64,000 nt of DNA. It comes from DATKXU01 sp035528905 (lineage in GTDB: Bacteria > Armatimonadota > UBA5829 > DTJY01). The notes under the pieces are model-generated. The model was not told where the DNA came from, made no database searches, and saw only the letters and a list, made by a program, of their open reading frames with translations. The DNA is taken from contig DATKXU010000052.1 of assembly GCA_035528905.1 (NCBI GenBank), positions 6,311-70,310 on the forward strand, given 5' to 3'. Positions 43,412 through 50,889 of this stretch are shown here, one piece after another (position 1 is the stretch's first letter; every line of letters begins with the position of its first letter). Both the position numbers and the translations under genes were made by a program.

Positions 43412-44446
43412 ATGGCGCTGCAAGTGGGCATAGTCGGCGCGGGAAGAGCGGGTTGTCGCCGGGCAAGTCGGCTCGAAGCCTACCCGGATGTCACCATCGC
43501 AGCCGTAGCAGACCCAAATCGGCCGGCCCGAGACGCCTTCGCCAGGAGATTCGGCGTAAAGCTCGCAGTAAGCGACCATCGCAGGCTGGCCGCGGACAAG
43601 CGGATAGATGTCGCCTACATATGCTCACCACCTGTCACTCACAGCACAATAGCTGTTGATTCGCTGAGGTCAGGGAAGCATGTGATTTGCGAGCAGCCGA
43701 TGGCCGTCACCATGAAGCAGGCGGAAGAGATGACGACAGCGGCGGAGAATACAAACCGGCGCCTGTTCGTAGCCCTGCCCCAAAGGTACGACCCGGCGAA
43801 CCAGGAGGCGGCGCGGATTATTGACGCGGGCGAAATCGGCTATCCCTTCCTCGTACTGGCAAGCTTTCTGCGAAACGAGTTCGACCGCCTGAATGACTGG
43901 CATGACTGGATGGGCACCTGGGAAGTAGGCGGAGGCGGCATTCTCATGCAGTCGGGTTCGGAGGCTGTTGATCTGCTCCAGAACTTTGTTGGGGAAGTCG
44001 GAGCTGTCGGCGCGGTCTGCACTCGCTTCGCCATACAACCTCTGGCCAAGGCAGAGGATTCGTGCATGTTGGGAATCGAGTTCGTTGAGGACGCTGCAGC
44101 CGAGCTTACACTTACCGGCGCGGCTCGGTACAGCACATGGCCCGACGAATACACGGGTTCGGCAATGCGCGTAGAGGTCTACGGCCTGGACGGCAGCGTC
44201 CAGATCACCAGCTCCCAGCCAAGGCTGACTGTGATAACCAAACGCACCAGACGGAGGGTGACTGCCGACTCGGAGATCAAGACAGACCTGCCGACCGACA
44301 TGGACCGCGACTTTCTGGACTGCATTCTTGAGGACAAGGAGCCGCTGGTCAGCCTGGACGACGCCATGCATGCCCTCAGGGTTATCCTCGCTGCGTACAA
44401 GGCCTCGCAGATGAAACGCCGCGTCGAGACGCTTGAGGAGCTTTGA
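43412..44446 (+). CDS. Gfo/Idh/MocA-family oxidoreductase
   Basis: 344 residues, ATG with agagggag upstream. NAD(P)-binding Rossmann start VGIVGAGRAG; the second conserved region VICEQPMAVTMKQAEEM has Gln in place of the usual Lys of the EKP motif. The C-terminal domain includes DWHDWMGTWEVGGGGILMQSG, where the second catalytic His is not obvious. Probably acts on sugar or inositol derivatives, but the EQP variant makes classical catalysis uncertain. Confidence 0.85.
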   Translation: MALQVGIVGAGRAGCRRASRLEAYPDVTIAAVADPNRPARDAFARRFGVKLAVSDHRRLAADKRIDVAYICSPPVTHSTIAVDSLRSGKHVICEQPMAVTMKQAEEMTTAAENTNRRLFVALPQRYDPANQEAARIIDAGEIGYPFLVLASFLRNEFDRLNDWHDWMGTWEVGGGGILMQSGSEAVDLLQNFVGEVGAVGAVCTRFAIQPLAKAEDSCMLGIEFVEDAAAELTLTGAARYSTWPDEYTGSAMRVEVYGLDGSVQITSSQPRLTVITKRTRRRVTADSEIKTDLPTDMDRDFLDCILEDKEPLVSLDDAMHALRVILAAYKASQMKRRVETLEEL

Positions 44447-44484
44447 CACAGCGCCCACCAGACCGATCACGCGCCGCGAACTGC

Positions 44485-44513
44485 TTGCCGGCCCGGCCGC
44501 AGGGTGTTACAAT
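44485..44513 (+). promoter_or_regulatory. Promoter of the GlmU-like nucleotidyltransferase
   Basis: TTGCCG (44485-44490), 17-bp spacer, TACAAT (44508-44513). Confidence 0.6.
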
Positions 44514-44562
44514 ACGGAAGTGGCTTTTGGAGACAAGATACCGCAGACCATAGACCGCGTGT

Positions 44563-45414
44563 ATGAAAAAGCCTTCCCAGTCTACGGTCTCCGGTCTACT
44601 GTCTACCGTCTCTCTCACCTACTCAGGGGGCCGTGCTGCTTTGTCGCTGAGATCACTTCATGCTGCCAGCTTCCAGGCCGTCATCCTGGCGGCCGGCAAG
44701 GGAACCAGGATGGAATCGGGCCGCCCGGGCAGACCGAAGGTGCTGCTGCTGCTCTGCGGTCGTCCAATACTGGGCCGTGTCCTTGACGTACTTGCCGAAG
44801 CGGGCATCACATATCCGGTCGTCGTCGTTGGCAGGCACGGCGAGAAACCGATCAAGGAGGCGCTGGGCAGCGCGTGCCGATATGCGCTTCAGAAGGAGCA
44901 GCTCGGATCGGGGCACGCCGTCATGTGCGCGCAAGTCTCCGCTGGACGCTCGAAGAACATCCTGGTGATCTGTGGAGACAGCCCGCTGTTCAAGGCGGCA
45001 ACAATCCGTTCGCTGATGGAGGCCCACATCCGCGAGCATGCCACTATAACGCTGACCTCGGCTGTTCTCGAAGACCCGAGCGGCTATGGCCGGATCCTGC
45101 GTGACCCTGCGGGCAGTGTCTCTGGAATCGTAGAGGAGAAGCTCGCCACTGATCAGCAGAAAGCCGTCAAGGAGGTAAACGGAGGCTGCTACGCCTTTGA
45201 GGCCGACTGGCTCTGGGACAACATTCAGTCAATGCGGAGGAATGAGGCCGGGGAGTATTGCCTGACGGAAATGGTGGACATAGCGGTTGCGCAGGACAGG
45301 AAGGTAATCACGGTGCCTGCGGAGCTGGAGGAGATTGCCGGCGTCAACACGCCCTCGCAGCTCCGGGAGGCGGAGGCGATATTTGAGAGACGAGGCGACA
45401 GGGAGACGGGGTGA
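44563..45414 (+). CDS. Stand-alone GlmU-like sugar nucleotidyltransferase
   Basis: Uridylyltransferase domain only, no beta-helix. AVILAAGKGTRMESGRPGRPK (key residues A-A-G-x-G-T-R), VICGDSPLF metal site, TSAVLEDPSGYGRILRD and EVNGGCYAFEADWL closely follow GlmU, so a sugar-1-phosphate (GlcNAc-1-P or similar) is the likely substrate. ATG 44563 gives a ~36-residue extension written in heptamers; an in-frame TTG near 44641 would remove most of it. The C-end (RGDRETG) also runs into an octamer array. Confidence 0.75.
   Translation: MKKPSQSTVSGLLSTVSLTYSGGRAALSLRSLHAASFQAVILAAGKGTRMESGRPGRPKVLLLLCGRPILGRVLDVLAEAGITYPVVVVGRHGEKPIKEALGSACRYALQKEQLGSGHAVMCAQVSAGRSKNILVICGDSPLFKAATIRSLMEAHIREHATITLTSAVLEDPSGYGRILRDPAGSVSGIVEEKLATDQQKAVKEVNGGCYAFEADWLWDNIQSMRRNEAGEYCLTEMVDIAVAQDRKVITVPAELEEIAGVNTPSQLREAEAIFERRGDRETG
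44580..44614. repeat. Heptamer array at the 5' end of the nucleotidyltransferase
   Basis: AGTCTAC, GGTCTCC, GGTCTAC, TGTCTAC, CGTCTCT. Same word type as at 49771 and 58766. Confidence 0.85.
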
Positions 45415-45522
45415 CGGGGAGACAAGGCGCGGAGGTGTTGGGTGTCAGGTGTTGGGGGAGAAAATGTCGAACGCCCAACTTCCAACCCCAACCATTACTC
45501 GTTACTCCTCACTCGTCACTCA
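45387..45522. repeat. Composite octamer and heptamer arrays between convergent genes
   Basis: Octamers GAGACGAG, GCGACAGG, GAGACGGG, GTGACGGG, GAGACAAG (45387-45426); heptamers GGTGTTG, GGTGTCA, GGTGTTG (45434-45454), GAACGCC, CAACTTC, CAACCCC (45469-45489), TTACTCG, TTACTCC, TCACTCG, TCACTCA (45495-45522). Four different words in 136 bases. Confidence 0.85.
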
Positions 45523-46251
45523 TTCCGCCTTGCCTGCGCGCAGGTCGGCCAGATAGGCTCGCGCCCGTGCGATGCGCTCGGATGTTACCGGGTGGGTGCG
45601 AAATATCTGCTCGAACTCCGAGGGTTCGTGGCCCTGCATCTGCAGCAGTTTGTCGAAGAACCCTATCAACCCTTCGGGATCGTGGCTCTTGGAGCGGAAC
45701 ATGTACTTGATGCCGAGCCTGTCGGCCTCGTACTCGTGCTTTCGGCTCCAGCGAAGGAGCGATATGTCTGCGAATATGCCGGCGATCTGGCGGACGTCTC
45801 CTTTCGTCAAGGTCCCTATCAGAATAGCCGCATAGGTCTGCCGGCCGATCATGTCGGCGTGATGTCTGGCCGCGACGTGGCCGATTTCGTGCGCAATCAC
45901 CCCCGCGAGTTCATTCCTATTGCCTTTGGTGGCATCTATAAGGCCCCTGTGAACGTAAATCCACCCTCCCGGCAGAGATATAGCATTGACTTCCTTGAGG
46001 TCCAGAATCTTGAACTTGTACTGGATGTCCTGCCGATCCGAATACGCAGCGAGGTTCTGCCCGATTTGGGTGACGAGCTGGTTGAGCTGCGGATCCTTGT
46101 TTACCGGATATTGATGCTCTATTTGCTGAGAGGCTTCACGGCCGATTTCGACTTCCTGGCTCGTGCTGACGAGGCTCTTCGGTTTGCATCCTGCGAGGAG
46201 CGAGCATCCGAGGAAAAGTATCAGGGCTATTGCACAGCGGCGTTTCCGCAT
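45520..46251 (-). CDS. M48-family metallopeptidase lipoprotein
   Basis: 243 residues; lipoprotein signal MRKRRCAIALILFLGCSLLAGC with lipobox LLAGC. Catalytic zinc motif HEIGHVAARHH near residue 130 and the downstream Glu region (RKHEYEADRLGIKYM). Resembles LoiP/YcaL-type periplasmic Zn proteases involved in envelope quality control; no TPR tail. The next gene upstream (46257-46604) is in the same direction, 5 bases apart, so cotranscribed. Confidence 0.92.
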   Translation of the reverse strand: MRKRRCAIALILFLGCSLLAGCKPKSLVSTSQEVEIGREASQQIEHQYPVNKDPQLNQLVTQIGQNLAAYSDRQDIQYKFKILDLKEVNAISLPGGWIYVHRGLIDATKGNRNELAGVIAHEIGHVAARHHADMIGRQTYAAILIGTLTKGDVRQIAGIFADISLLRWSRKHEYEADRLGIKYMFRSKSHDPEGLIGFFDKLLQMQGHEPSEFEQIFRTHPVTSERIARARAYLADLRAGKAE

Positions 46252-46256
46252 CGAAT

Positions 46257-46604
46257 TCAGCCTCCTTCAACCTTGTTCGGCTTCTTGGCCGGATTCTGGC
46301 CCAGACGCTCGACCGCCGCACGTGTGTCGCGCAGCGTGCATTGGAGCGCCTTCAGGGTCTCCGTGAACGCAGAGCCGGCATGCCGACCTGCCTGCTGCAA
46401 GGATTGGAGGCTCTTTTCGAGCTCCTTCCTGGCGTGGTCGAAGTCGCCCTTGAGGACATGCTCCTTCGCCCGGTCGGCTCTGAGCGCAGCAACCTCTACC
46501 TGGAGCGCCGCAACTTGCTTTCGCAGCACGGAAACCTGCCAGGCTTTGTAGCCAACCAGCGCCAGAAGAACGAGCACGAGCAGCGCAGGAATCAGACGCC
46601 GCAT
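46257..46604 (-). CDS. Small membrane-anchored coiled-coil protein
   Basis: 115 residues: N-terminal helix (LIPALLVLVLLALVGY) followed by a long heptad-rich coil (LRKQVAALQVEVAALRADRAKE, DFDHARKELEKSLQSLQQAG). Cotranscribed with the M48 lipoprotein gene downstream, so the two may act together in the envelope. Family not recognised. Confidence 0.65.
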   Translation of the reverse strand: MRRLIPALLVLVLLALVGYKAWQVSVLRKQVAALQVEVAALRADRAKEHVLKGDFDHARKELEKSLQSLQQAGRHAGSAFTETLKALQCTLRDTRAAVERLGQNPAKKPNKVEGG

Positions 46605-46724
46605 AGTCCCACCTCACGAAGAACGATCGAGGGCAGGGACACCGTCTGCGGCGCGGCCTTATGAGCCTCCGCCCCCTATTTACCCCTGCCCATCACTTGC
46701 AAAACCGCTCGGAGTCACGGAGGA

Positions 46725-46753
46725 ATTATATCATCAGCCGACCAGCTTGTAAA
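46725..46753 (-). promoter_or_regulatory. Promoter of the coiled-coil/M48 gene pair
   Basis: On the minus strand TTTACA (46753-46748), 17-bp spacer, TATAAT (46730-46725). It leaves a leader of about 115 bases. Confidence 0.6.
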
Positions 46754-46813
46754 CCAGCAGGCGGACATGCGCGACCGGCGCCGTGTGACGCTCGAGCTGC
46801 GCCGAGACAGATG

Positions 46814-46842
46814 GTAGGGGCAGGTCTCAGACCTGCCCCTAC
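46814..46842. repeat. Perfect 29-bp palindrome
   Basis: Arms GTAGGGGCAGGTC and GACCTGCCCCTAC (13 bp each) with a TCA centre. A diverged copy lies at 48076. The rest of the 46605-47013 gap holds the two divergent promoters and nothing else I recognise. Confidence 0.85.
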
Positions 46843-47013
46843 GAATTGACCTACTTGGCCTTCGTGCGCCGGCAGGCTACGTAGTACGCCACCATACAGA
46901 ACCTTCAGGCAGTGCCCATAATTAAACCAGTTTGCGTGCGGCGCCAGCTATCAACAAGCGCTAGCAACTGTCGCGAGCGGCCAGCAGATGTTCGTTGCGA
47001 TATGAAGAAGCAC

Positions 47014-47042
47014 TTGACATAGTTGGCGGATGGTGCTACAAT
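47014..47042 (+). promoter_or_regulatory. Near-perfect sigma70 promoter of the G5/3D gene
   Basis: TTGACA (47014-47019), 17-bp spacer, extended TGC-TACAAT (-10 at 47037-47042). Leader of about 180 bases to the TTG start. Confidence 0.8.
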
Positions 47043-47049
47043 ATCCAGG

Positions 47050-47151
47050 ATGGCAGCCAGGTTAGCAGGCAAGCCCGAGGCCGGAAAGACCTGGACCCAT
47101 CAATCCACAAATGAGTCTGTGCGCCTCAAGGCAGCACGGACCGCGCAATAA
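47050..47151 (+). CDS. Possible leaderless 33-residue leader ORF
   Basis: ATG falls at the expected transcription start of the 47014 promoter. The peptide MAARLAGKPEAGKTWTHQ... is basic and polar, ending at TAA 47149. It may be a regulatory leader peptide for the G5/3D gene, or chance. Confidence 0.25.
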   Translation: MAARLAGKPEAGKTWTHQSTNESVRLKAARTAQ

Positions 47152-47229
47152 ATCCACTGATAATCCCCACATACGATGTTTATGCTGCCGGTGCCATGGG
47201 TAACCGGTTTGGCGGAGGGGAGCAGTAGT

Positions 47230-48063
47230 TTGCAATTTGACAAAAGGCTGCAAAGAGCCGGGTTGTTTGTAGTGGCGGGCATCTCATGTATGCTCGCATT
47301 CGGACCGCACGCAGTTGCGGCCGGAGCCAATGGCAGCTCGGCCGTTACAGTAACTGTCATCGCGGACGGACAGGAATGGGAATGGGTTTCCAGCCAGCAG
47401 ACCGTCGGAGGCATCCTGGGGGAAGCCGGCGTGACGCTTGGGGAAAAGGACTACGTATCCCCTAGACCAGAGGCGAAGGTCGCACAAGGGATGCGGATTC
47501 GGATCACGCGGATAATCCAGAAGATCGTCACGCAGAAAGAGCCGATCAAGTTCAGGACCCTGACAACATTCGATCCCCGCGGCACTACCGGTCGGAGAGT
47601 CATTCAAGAGGGAAAGCCGGGCGAGAAAGAGATCAAGTACCTGGTAACCTACGAAGATGGGAGGAAGACGGGACACAAGGTCCTAGGCGCCCAAGTAGTA
47701 GAGAAGCCGGTGAACCAGATCGTCGCAGTCTCCCCGGTGAGGAGGGCGACTCACCTCGCATCGCGCGCAGGAAAGCGCATACGCTCCCTGGAAATGGTTG
47801 CCACGGCGTACGCGCCATTTGTTTGCGGCGGAAGTAAGAGCGGCAGGACCGCGTGCGGCATGCGCGCGGGCAAAGGAATCGTGGCCGTGGACCCACGCGT
47901 CATTCCCCTTGGGACAGAGCTGTACGTTGATGGGTATGGCTACTGCCTGGCCGGCGACACCGGCGGCGCGATCAAAGGCAGCCGCATTGATTTGGGATTC
48001 AACACGTATAGGGAAGCAATTCGCTTTGGCCGCCGCATGGTGAAGGTGTATATTCTGGATTAG
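47230..48063 (+). CDS. Secreted G5 and 3D domain protein (cell-wall enzyme-like)
   Basis: 277 residues from TTG 47230, preceded by ggaggggag. Signal peptide (LFVVAGISCMLAFGPHAVAAG); a DUF348-like ubiquitin-fold (VTVIADGQEWEWVSSQQTVG), a G5 domain (KIVTQKEPIKFRTLTTFDP, TYEDGRKTGHKVLGA), then the 3D domain with ATAYAPFVCGG and GDTGGAIKGSRIDLGF, named for its conserved aspartates (AVDPRVIPLGT, GDTGG, RIDLGF). It matches YabE/Rpf-like peptidoglycan-remodelling proteins. As in Firmicutes, ksgA and ispE follow immediately. Confidence 0.9.
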   Translation: MQFDKRLQRAGLFVVAGISCMLAFGPHAVAAGANGSSAVTVTVIADGQEWEWVSSQQTVGGILGEAGVTLGEKDYVSPRPEAKVAQGMRIRITRIIQKIVTQKEPIKFRTLTTFDPRGTTGRRVIQEGKPGEKEIKYLVTYEDGRKTGHKVLGAQVVEKPVNQIVAVSPVRRATHLASRAGKRIRSLEMVATAYAPFVCGGSKSGRTACGMRAGKGIVAVDPRVIPLGTELYVDGYGYCLAGDTGGAIKGSRIDLGFNTYREAIRFGRRMVKVYILD

Positions 48064-48075
48064 ACTCATTTGCAT

Positions 48076-48106
48076 GGTAGGGACAGGTCTCAGACCCGCC
48101 CCTACC
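48076..48106. repeat. Diverged copy of the GTAGGGGCAGGTC palindrome, just before ksgA
   Basis: Arms GGTAGGGACAGGTC and GACCCGCCCCTACC with the same TCA centre as the copy at 46814. It sits 11 bases before the ksgA ATG, where a ribosome site would be expected. Confidence 0.8.
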
Positions 48107-48117
48107 ACTGGTCCCAT

Positions 48118-48981
48118 ATGGCACGAATTGACCTCACGTCGCCGGTGCAGCTCACGGAGCTGTTCCGGCGGCACAATTTCCGCCCGAAGAAGCGCTTCGG
48201 CCAGAACTTCCTCGTTGACCGAAATGTCCTGAACAAGATCCTCGACGCGGCAGACATCCACGAAGGCGATTCCGTCCTCGAAATAGGCGCCGGCGCAGGC
48301 GTCCTCACGCTGGCCATCGCCGAGCAGGGTGCGAAGGTCGCGGCCGTGGAAGTTGATCGCGGCCTGCTGGCAATCCTCTCAGAGGTTCTGGCGGACTATC
48401 CGAACGCCGCCGTCGTCAACGCCGATTTCCTGGGCCTGAATCTGCCCGAATTCCTACGCGAGCACTTCGGCGAGGCGCAGGTGAAGGTTATAGGCAACCT
48501 GCCCTACTACATTACCAGCCCCATCATCGCGGAGCTTCTCCAGGCACGCTCGCAGACCGAGCGAATCGTGGTGACAGTCCAGAAGGAAGTCGCCGACCGG
48601 TTGAAGGCATCGCCTGGGACAAAGGATTACAGCTCCATGAGCGTGTTCGTGCAGTATTACTCCGTGCCGGAGATCGTCGCCCATGTGTCGAAGAACGTCT
48701 TCCTGCCGCCGCCCGATGTGTCGAGCGCCGTCATGCGGCTGACGCCGAGAACCAAGCCGCCGGTCGAGGCCCCGAGCGACGAGCTGTTCTTCGGCGTGGT
48801 GCACTGCGCGTTCGGCCAGCGGCGCAAGACCCTCCTCAACAGCCTCTCCGACTGCCCTGCTCTCGGTCTTACGAAGGAGCAAGTCTCGCAGGTCCTCCAC
48901 GGCGCAGAGATCGCTCCATCCCGCCGCGCCGAGACCCTCTCGCTCGAGGAATTCGCGCGGATCGCCCGCCAACTCGGTTGA
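48118..48981 (+). CDS. ksgA: 16S rRNA dimethyladenosine transferase
   Basis: 287 residues from ATG 48118. Dimethylates two adjacent adenosines near the 3' end of 16S rRNA. Motifs: KKRFGQNFLVDRNVLNKI, SAM site VLEIGAGAGVLT, catalytic NLPYYITSPII, C-terminal helical domain. The frame is open upstream only through the palindrome; no Shine-Dalgarno is seen, so translation may depend on the preceding gene or on the palindrome structure. Confidence 0.96.
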   Translation: MARIDLTSPVQLTELFRRHNFRPKKRFGQNFLVDRNVLNKILDAADIHEGDSVLEIGAGAGVLTLAIAEQGAKVAAVEVDRGLLAILSEVLADYPNAAVVNADFLGLNLPEFLREHFGEAQVKVIGNLPYYITSPIIAELLQARSQTERIVVTVQKEVADRLKASPGTKDYSSMSVFVQYYSVPEIVAHVSKNVFLPPPDVSSAVMRLTPRTKPPVEAPSDELFFGVVHCAFGQRRKTLLNSLSDCPALGLTKEQVSQVLHGAEIAPSRRAETLSLEEFARIARQLG

Positions 48982-49007
48982 CGATGCTTTCCGCATGAGC
49001 GTATAAT
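48978..49007 (+). promoter_or_regulatory. ispE promoter giving a leaderless transcript
   Basis: TTGACG (48978-48983, overlapping the ksgA stop), 18-bp spacer, TATAAT (49002-49007). The GTG start at 49014 is 7 bases after the -10, that is at the expected transcription start. Confidence 0.7.
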
Positions 49008-49013
49008 ACCCCA

Positions 49014-50054
49014 GTGACTTCCGACAGCCAAGCAATCACGGTGCACTCCTACGCGAAGGTGAATTTGACCCTGGATGTGCTTGGGAAGAGGCCGGATGGG
49101 TTTCATGCCATCGAGAGTGTGATGCAGACGATCAGCCTGCACGACACGGTGACTTTGCGCGTCGGAGATGAGCCTGGAATCCGCGTGGCCTGCGACATGC
49201 CGGGGATTCCCACCGGCGAGGAAAACCTGGCTTATAAGGCGGCATCCCTGTTCTTTGAGGGCCAGGGCATCGCGCCGAGCGTGGACATCCGAATTGAGAA
49301 GCGTATCCCGCCCAAGGCCGGCCTCGGCGGAGGAAGCAGCAACGCGGCGGCCGTACTGAGAGCACTGTCTCGTATGCTGAAACGGGAGGGCGAAGCTCCC
49401 GCTGAGCCGCACGAATGGAAAGAAACCGCTCGGGAGTCCGCCTTCGCCAAGGCTTCGGCGGATCGCACTCCCACTGGCGAACTCATGGAACTGGCTGCGA
49501 AGGTTGGCTCCGACGTGCCGTTCTTCCTGGTCGGGGGAACGGCGTTCGTCTGCGGCAGAGGCGAGGAGGTACAGCCCCTTCCCGATATCCCCACATGGTG
49601 GCTGGTGATTGTCAAGCCACCGTTTGGCATCTCCACAGCGTGGGCGTACGCGCGCCTGGACGAGATCCGGCCGGTCGCCAGCGAACGAGAAAGCCACTCC
49701 GACCGTATACTAAGGTATATCGAGGCCGCCAGCCCTCACCCAGACCTTCTCCCAAGGGGAGAGGGGGATGGTCTGCAGTCTGCAGTCTGCAGTCTGCGGT
49801 CTCTCCCGGACCTCCTGAGCAACAATCTGGAACTGGCTGCGATCGAGCGGCACCCGGGGATTGGCGAGATAAAGGAGGCACTGCTGAGAGTCGGCGCACA
49901 CGGCGCGCTGATGTGCGGGAGCGGCTCGGCCGTATTCGGCCTCTTCGATAGCGAGGTCGAGGCGCATAGGGCTGCGGATATGCTGGACACAAAGTATGGG
50001 GAGTCATTCTTGGTGCGAACGATCACCCGCGGGGAGGCGCTGGAACTTGACTGA
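49014..50054 (+). CDS. ispE: 4-diphosphocytidyl-2-C-methyl-D-erythritol kinase with two repeat insertions
   Basis: MEP-pathway GHMP kinase, followed by another MEP gene (dxs) 0.8 kb on. 346 residues, longer than the usual ~285. Conserved parts: SYAKVNLTLDVLGKRPDGFH, ATP loop PPKAGLGGGSSNAAAVL, AAKVGSDVPFFLVGGTA, MCGSGSAVFGLF. Two inserts fall at surface-loop positions: REGEAPAEPHEWKETARESA to ADRTPTG (about residues 124-155) and SPHPDLLPRGEGDGLQSAVC (about 239-262). Both are coded by dispersed repeat DNA, kept in frame. Probably functional. Confidence 0.93.
   Translation: MTSDSQAITVHSYAKVNLTLDVLGKRPDGFHAIESVMQTISLHDTVTLRVGDEPGIRVACDMPGIPTGEENLAYKAASLFFEGQGIAPSVDIRIEKRIPPKAGLGGGSSNAAAVLRALSRMLKREGEAPAEPHEWKETARESAFAKASADRTPTGELMELAAKVGSDVPFFLVGGTAFVCGRGEEVQPLPDIPTWWLVIVKPPFGISTAWAYARLDEIRPVASERESHSDRILRYIEAASPHPDLLPRGEGDGLQSAVCSLRSLPDLLSNNLELAAIERHPGIGEIKEALLRVGAHGALMCGSGSAVFGLFDSEVEAHRAADMLDTKYGESFLVRTITRGEALELD
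49384..49470 (+). repeat. Palindromic repeat insertion in ispE (first)
   Basis: Contains CGGGAG..CTCCCG (49384-49389/49396-49401) and GTCCGCC..GGCGGAT around TTCGCCAAGGCTTC. Coded peptides GEAPAEP and AFAKASAD are typical of mobile palindromic repeats found in frame in other bacteria. Confidence 0.75.
49733..49803 (+). repeat. Palindrome plus heptamer insertion in ispE (second)
   Basis: CCCTCACCCAGACC..AGAGGGGGATG inverted-repeat element (49733-49770) joined to heptamers GTCTGCA three times and GTCTGCG (49771-49798). Confidence 0.8.
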
Positions 50055-50826
50055 TTTCCACGCCGTGCTTCCTGCGGTCGTTCTCGCTGGGGCGCCGGCC
50101 GAGCCGGAATGGAAGGCTCGATACTCAGTCGCATACCGGGCGGAGGTTCTCATTGCCGGAAAGGCGATGGCCCAGCACGTGATTGACGCGCTGAACGCCT
50201 CGTCACACGTTGGAGATGTCTGCTTGGTTGGGAATATCCAGTGCGAGGGTGCGAGCAAGATTGTGCCTCCAGTGGGAAGCTTTATGGATAATCTCGTCGC
50301 CGGCGTAAAAGCGTCCGAAGCCGGTGTGAACGGGCGCATCCTCGTAGCGACATCGGATATCCCGCTGGTGACTCCGGAGGCCGTTGACGACTTCATCAGC
50401 CGGTGTGTCGCCCTGGATGCCGACTTCTGCTACCCGATCATATCGAAGGAGGCGAGCGAACGGAAGTTCCCGAGCATGCGGCGCACATACGGGCGACTGG
50501 CTGAGGGCACATTCACCGGCGGGAACATCGTAGTCATGAATGCGCGGTTCCCCATCGAGAATGCTGCGCTCATACGGGAAGTCTTGGACGCTCGGAAGAG
50601 CGTCATGCGACTGGCGCGCGTGATCGGCCTGCGGACTCTCGTGCGCGCGGTGATCGCTCAGACACTCTGGGCCAAGGCCGTGGATCTGGCTTTTCTCGAA
50701 AAGACTGTTGGCCGTATCCTGAACGCGAAGGTGAAAGCTGTTGCGACGTCGTACCCTGAAATAGGCGCTGACGTTGACGACCTGGAGCAGATAGCCCTCG
50801 TGGAAGCAGCGTTCGGCAAAGGGTGA
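50047..50826 (+). CDS. MobA-like NTP transferase
   Basis: 259 residues from TTG 50047, overlapping the ispE stop by 8 bases; site gcggggagg upstream. NTP_transf_3 fold: PAVVLAGAPAEPEWKARYSV, LVATSDIPLVTPEAVDDFI with metal-binding Asp, TGGNIVVMNARF, and DVDDLEQIALVEAAF near the end. The usual GGxSxRMG loop is altered. Placement between ispE and dxs suggests an envelope or isoprenoid role, unproven. Not IspD (length and motifs differ). Confidence 0.75.
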   Translation: MTDFHAVLPAVVLAGAPAEPEWKARYSVAYRAEVLIAGKAMAQHVIDALNASSHVGDVCLVGNIQCEGASKIVPPVGSFMDNLVAGVKASEAGVNGRILVATSDIPLVTPEAVDDFISRCVALDADFCYPIISKEASERKFPSMRRTYGRLAEGTFTGGNIVVMNARFPIENAALIREVLDARKSVMRLARVIGLRTLVRAVIAQTLWAKAVDLAFLEKTVGRILNAKVKAVATSYPEIGADVDDLEQIALVEAAFGKG

Positions 50827-50889
50827 GGATTCGCGAGTAGGAGTGGTTTCCTGGAACCCTCACGCATTACGCTTAGGCGGTGACCTGAA

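Noticed and set aside
47043..47230. c-di-AMP (ydaO-type) riboswitch before the G5/3D gene
   Set aside because: Considered because this class often precedes cell-wall hydrolase genes, but the conserved core segments are not found.
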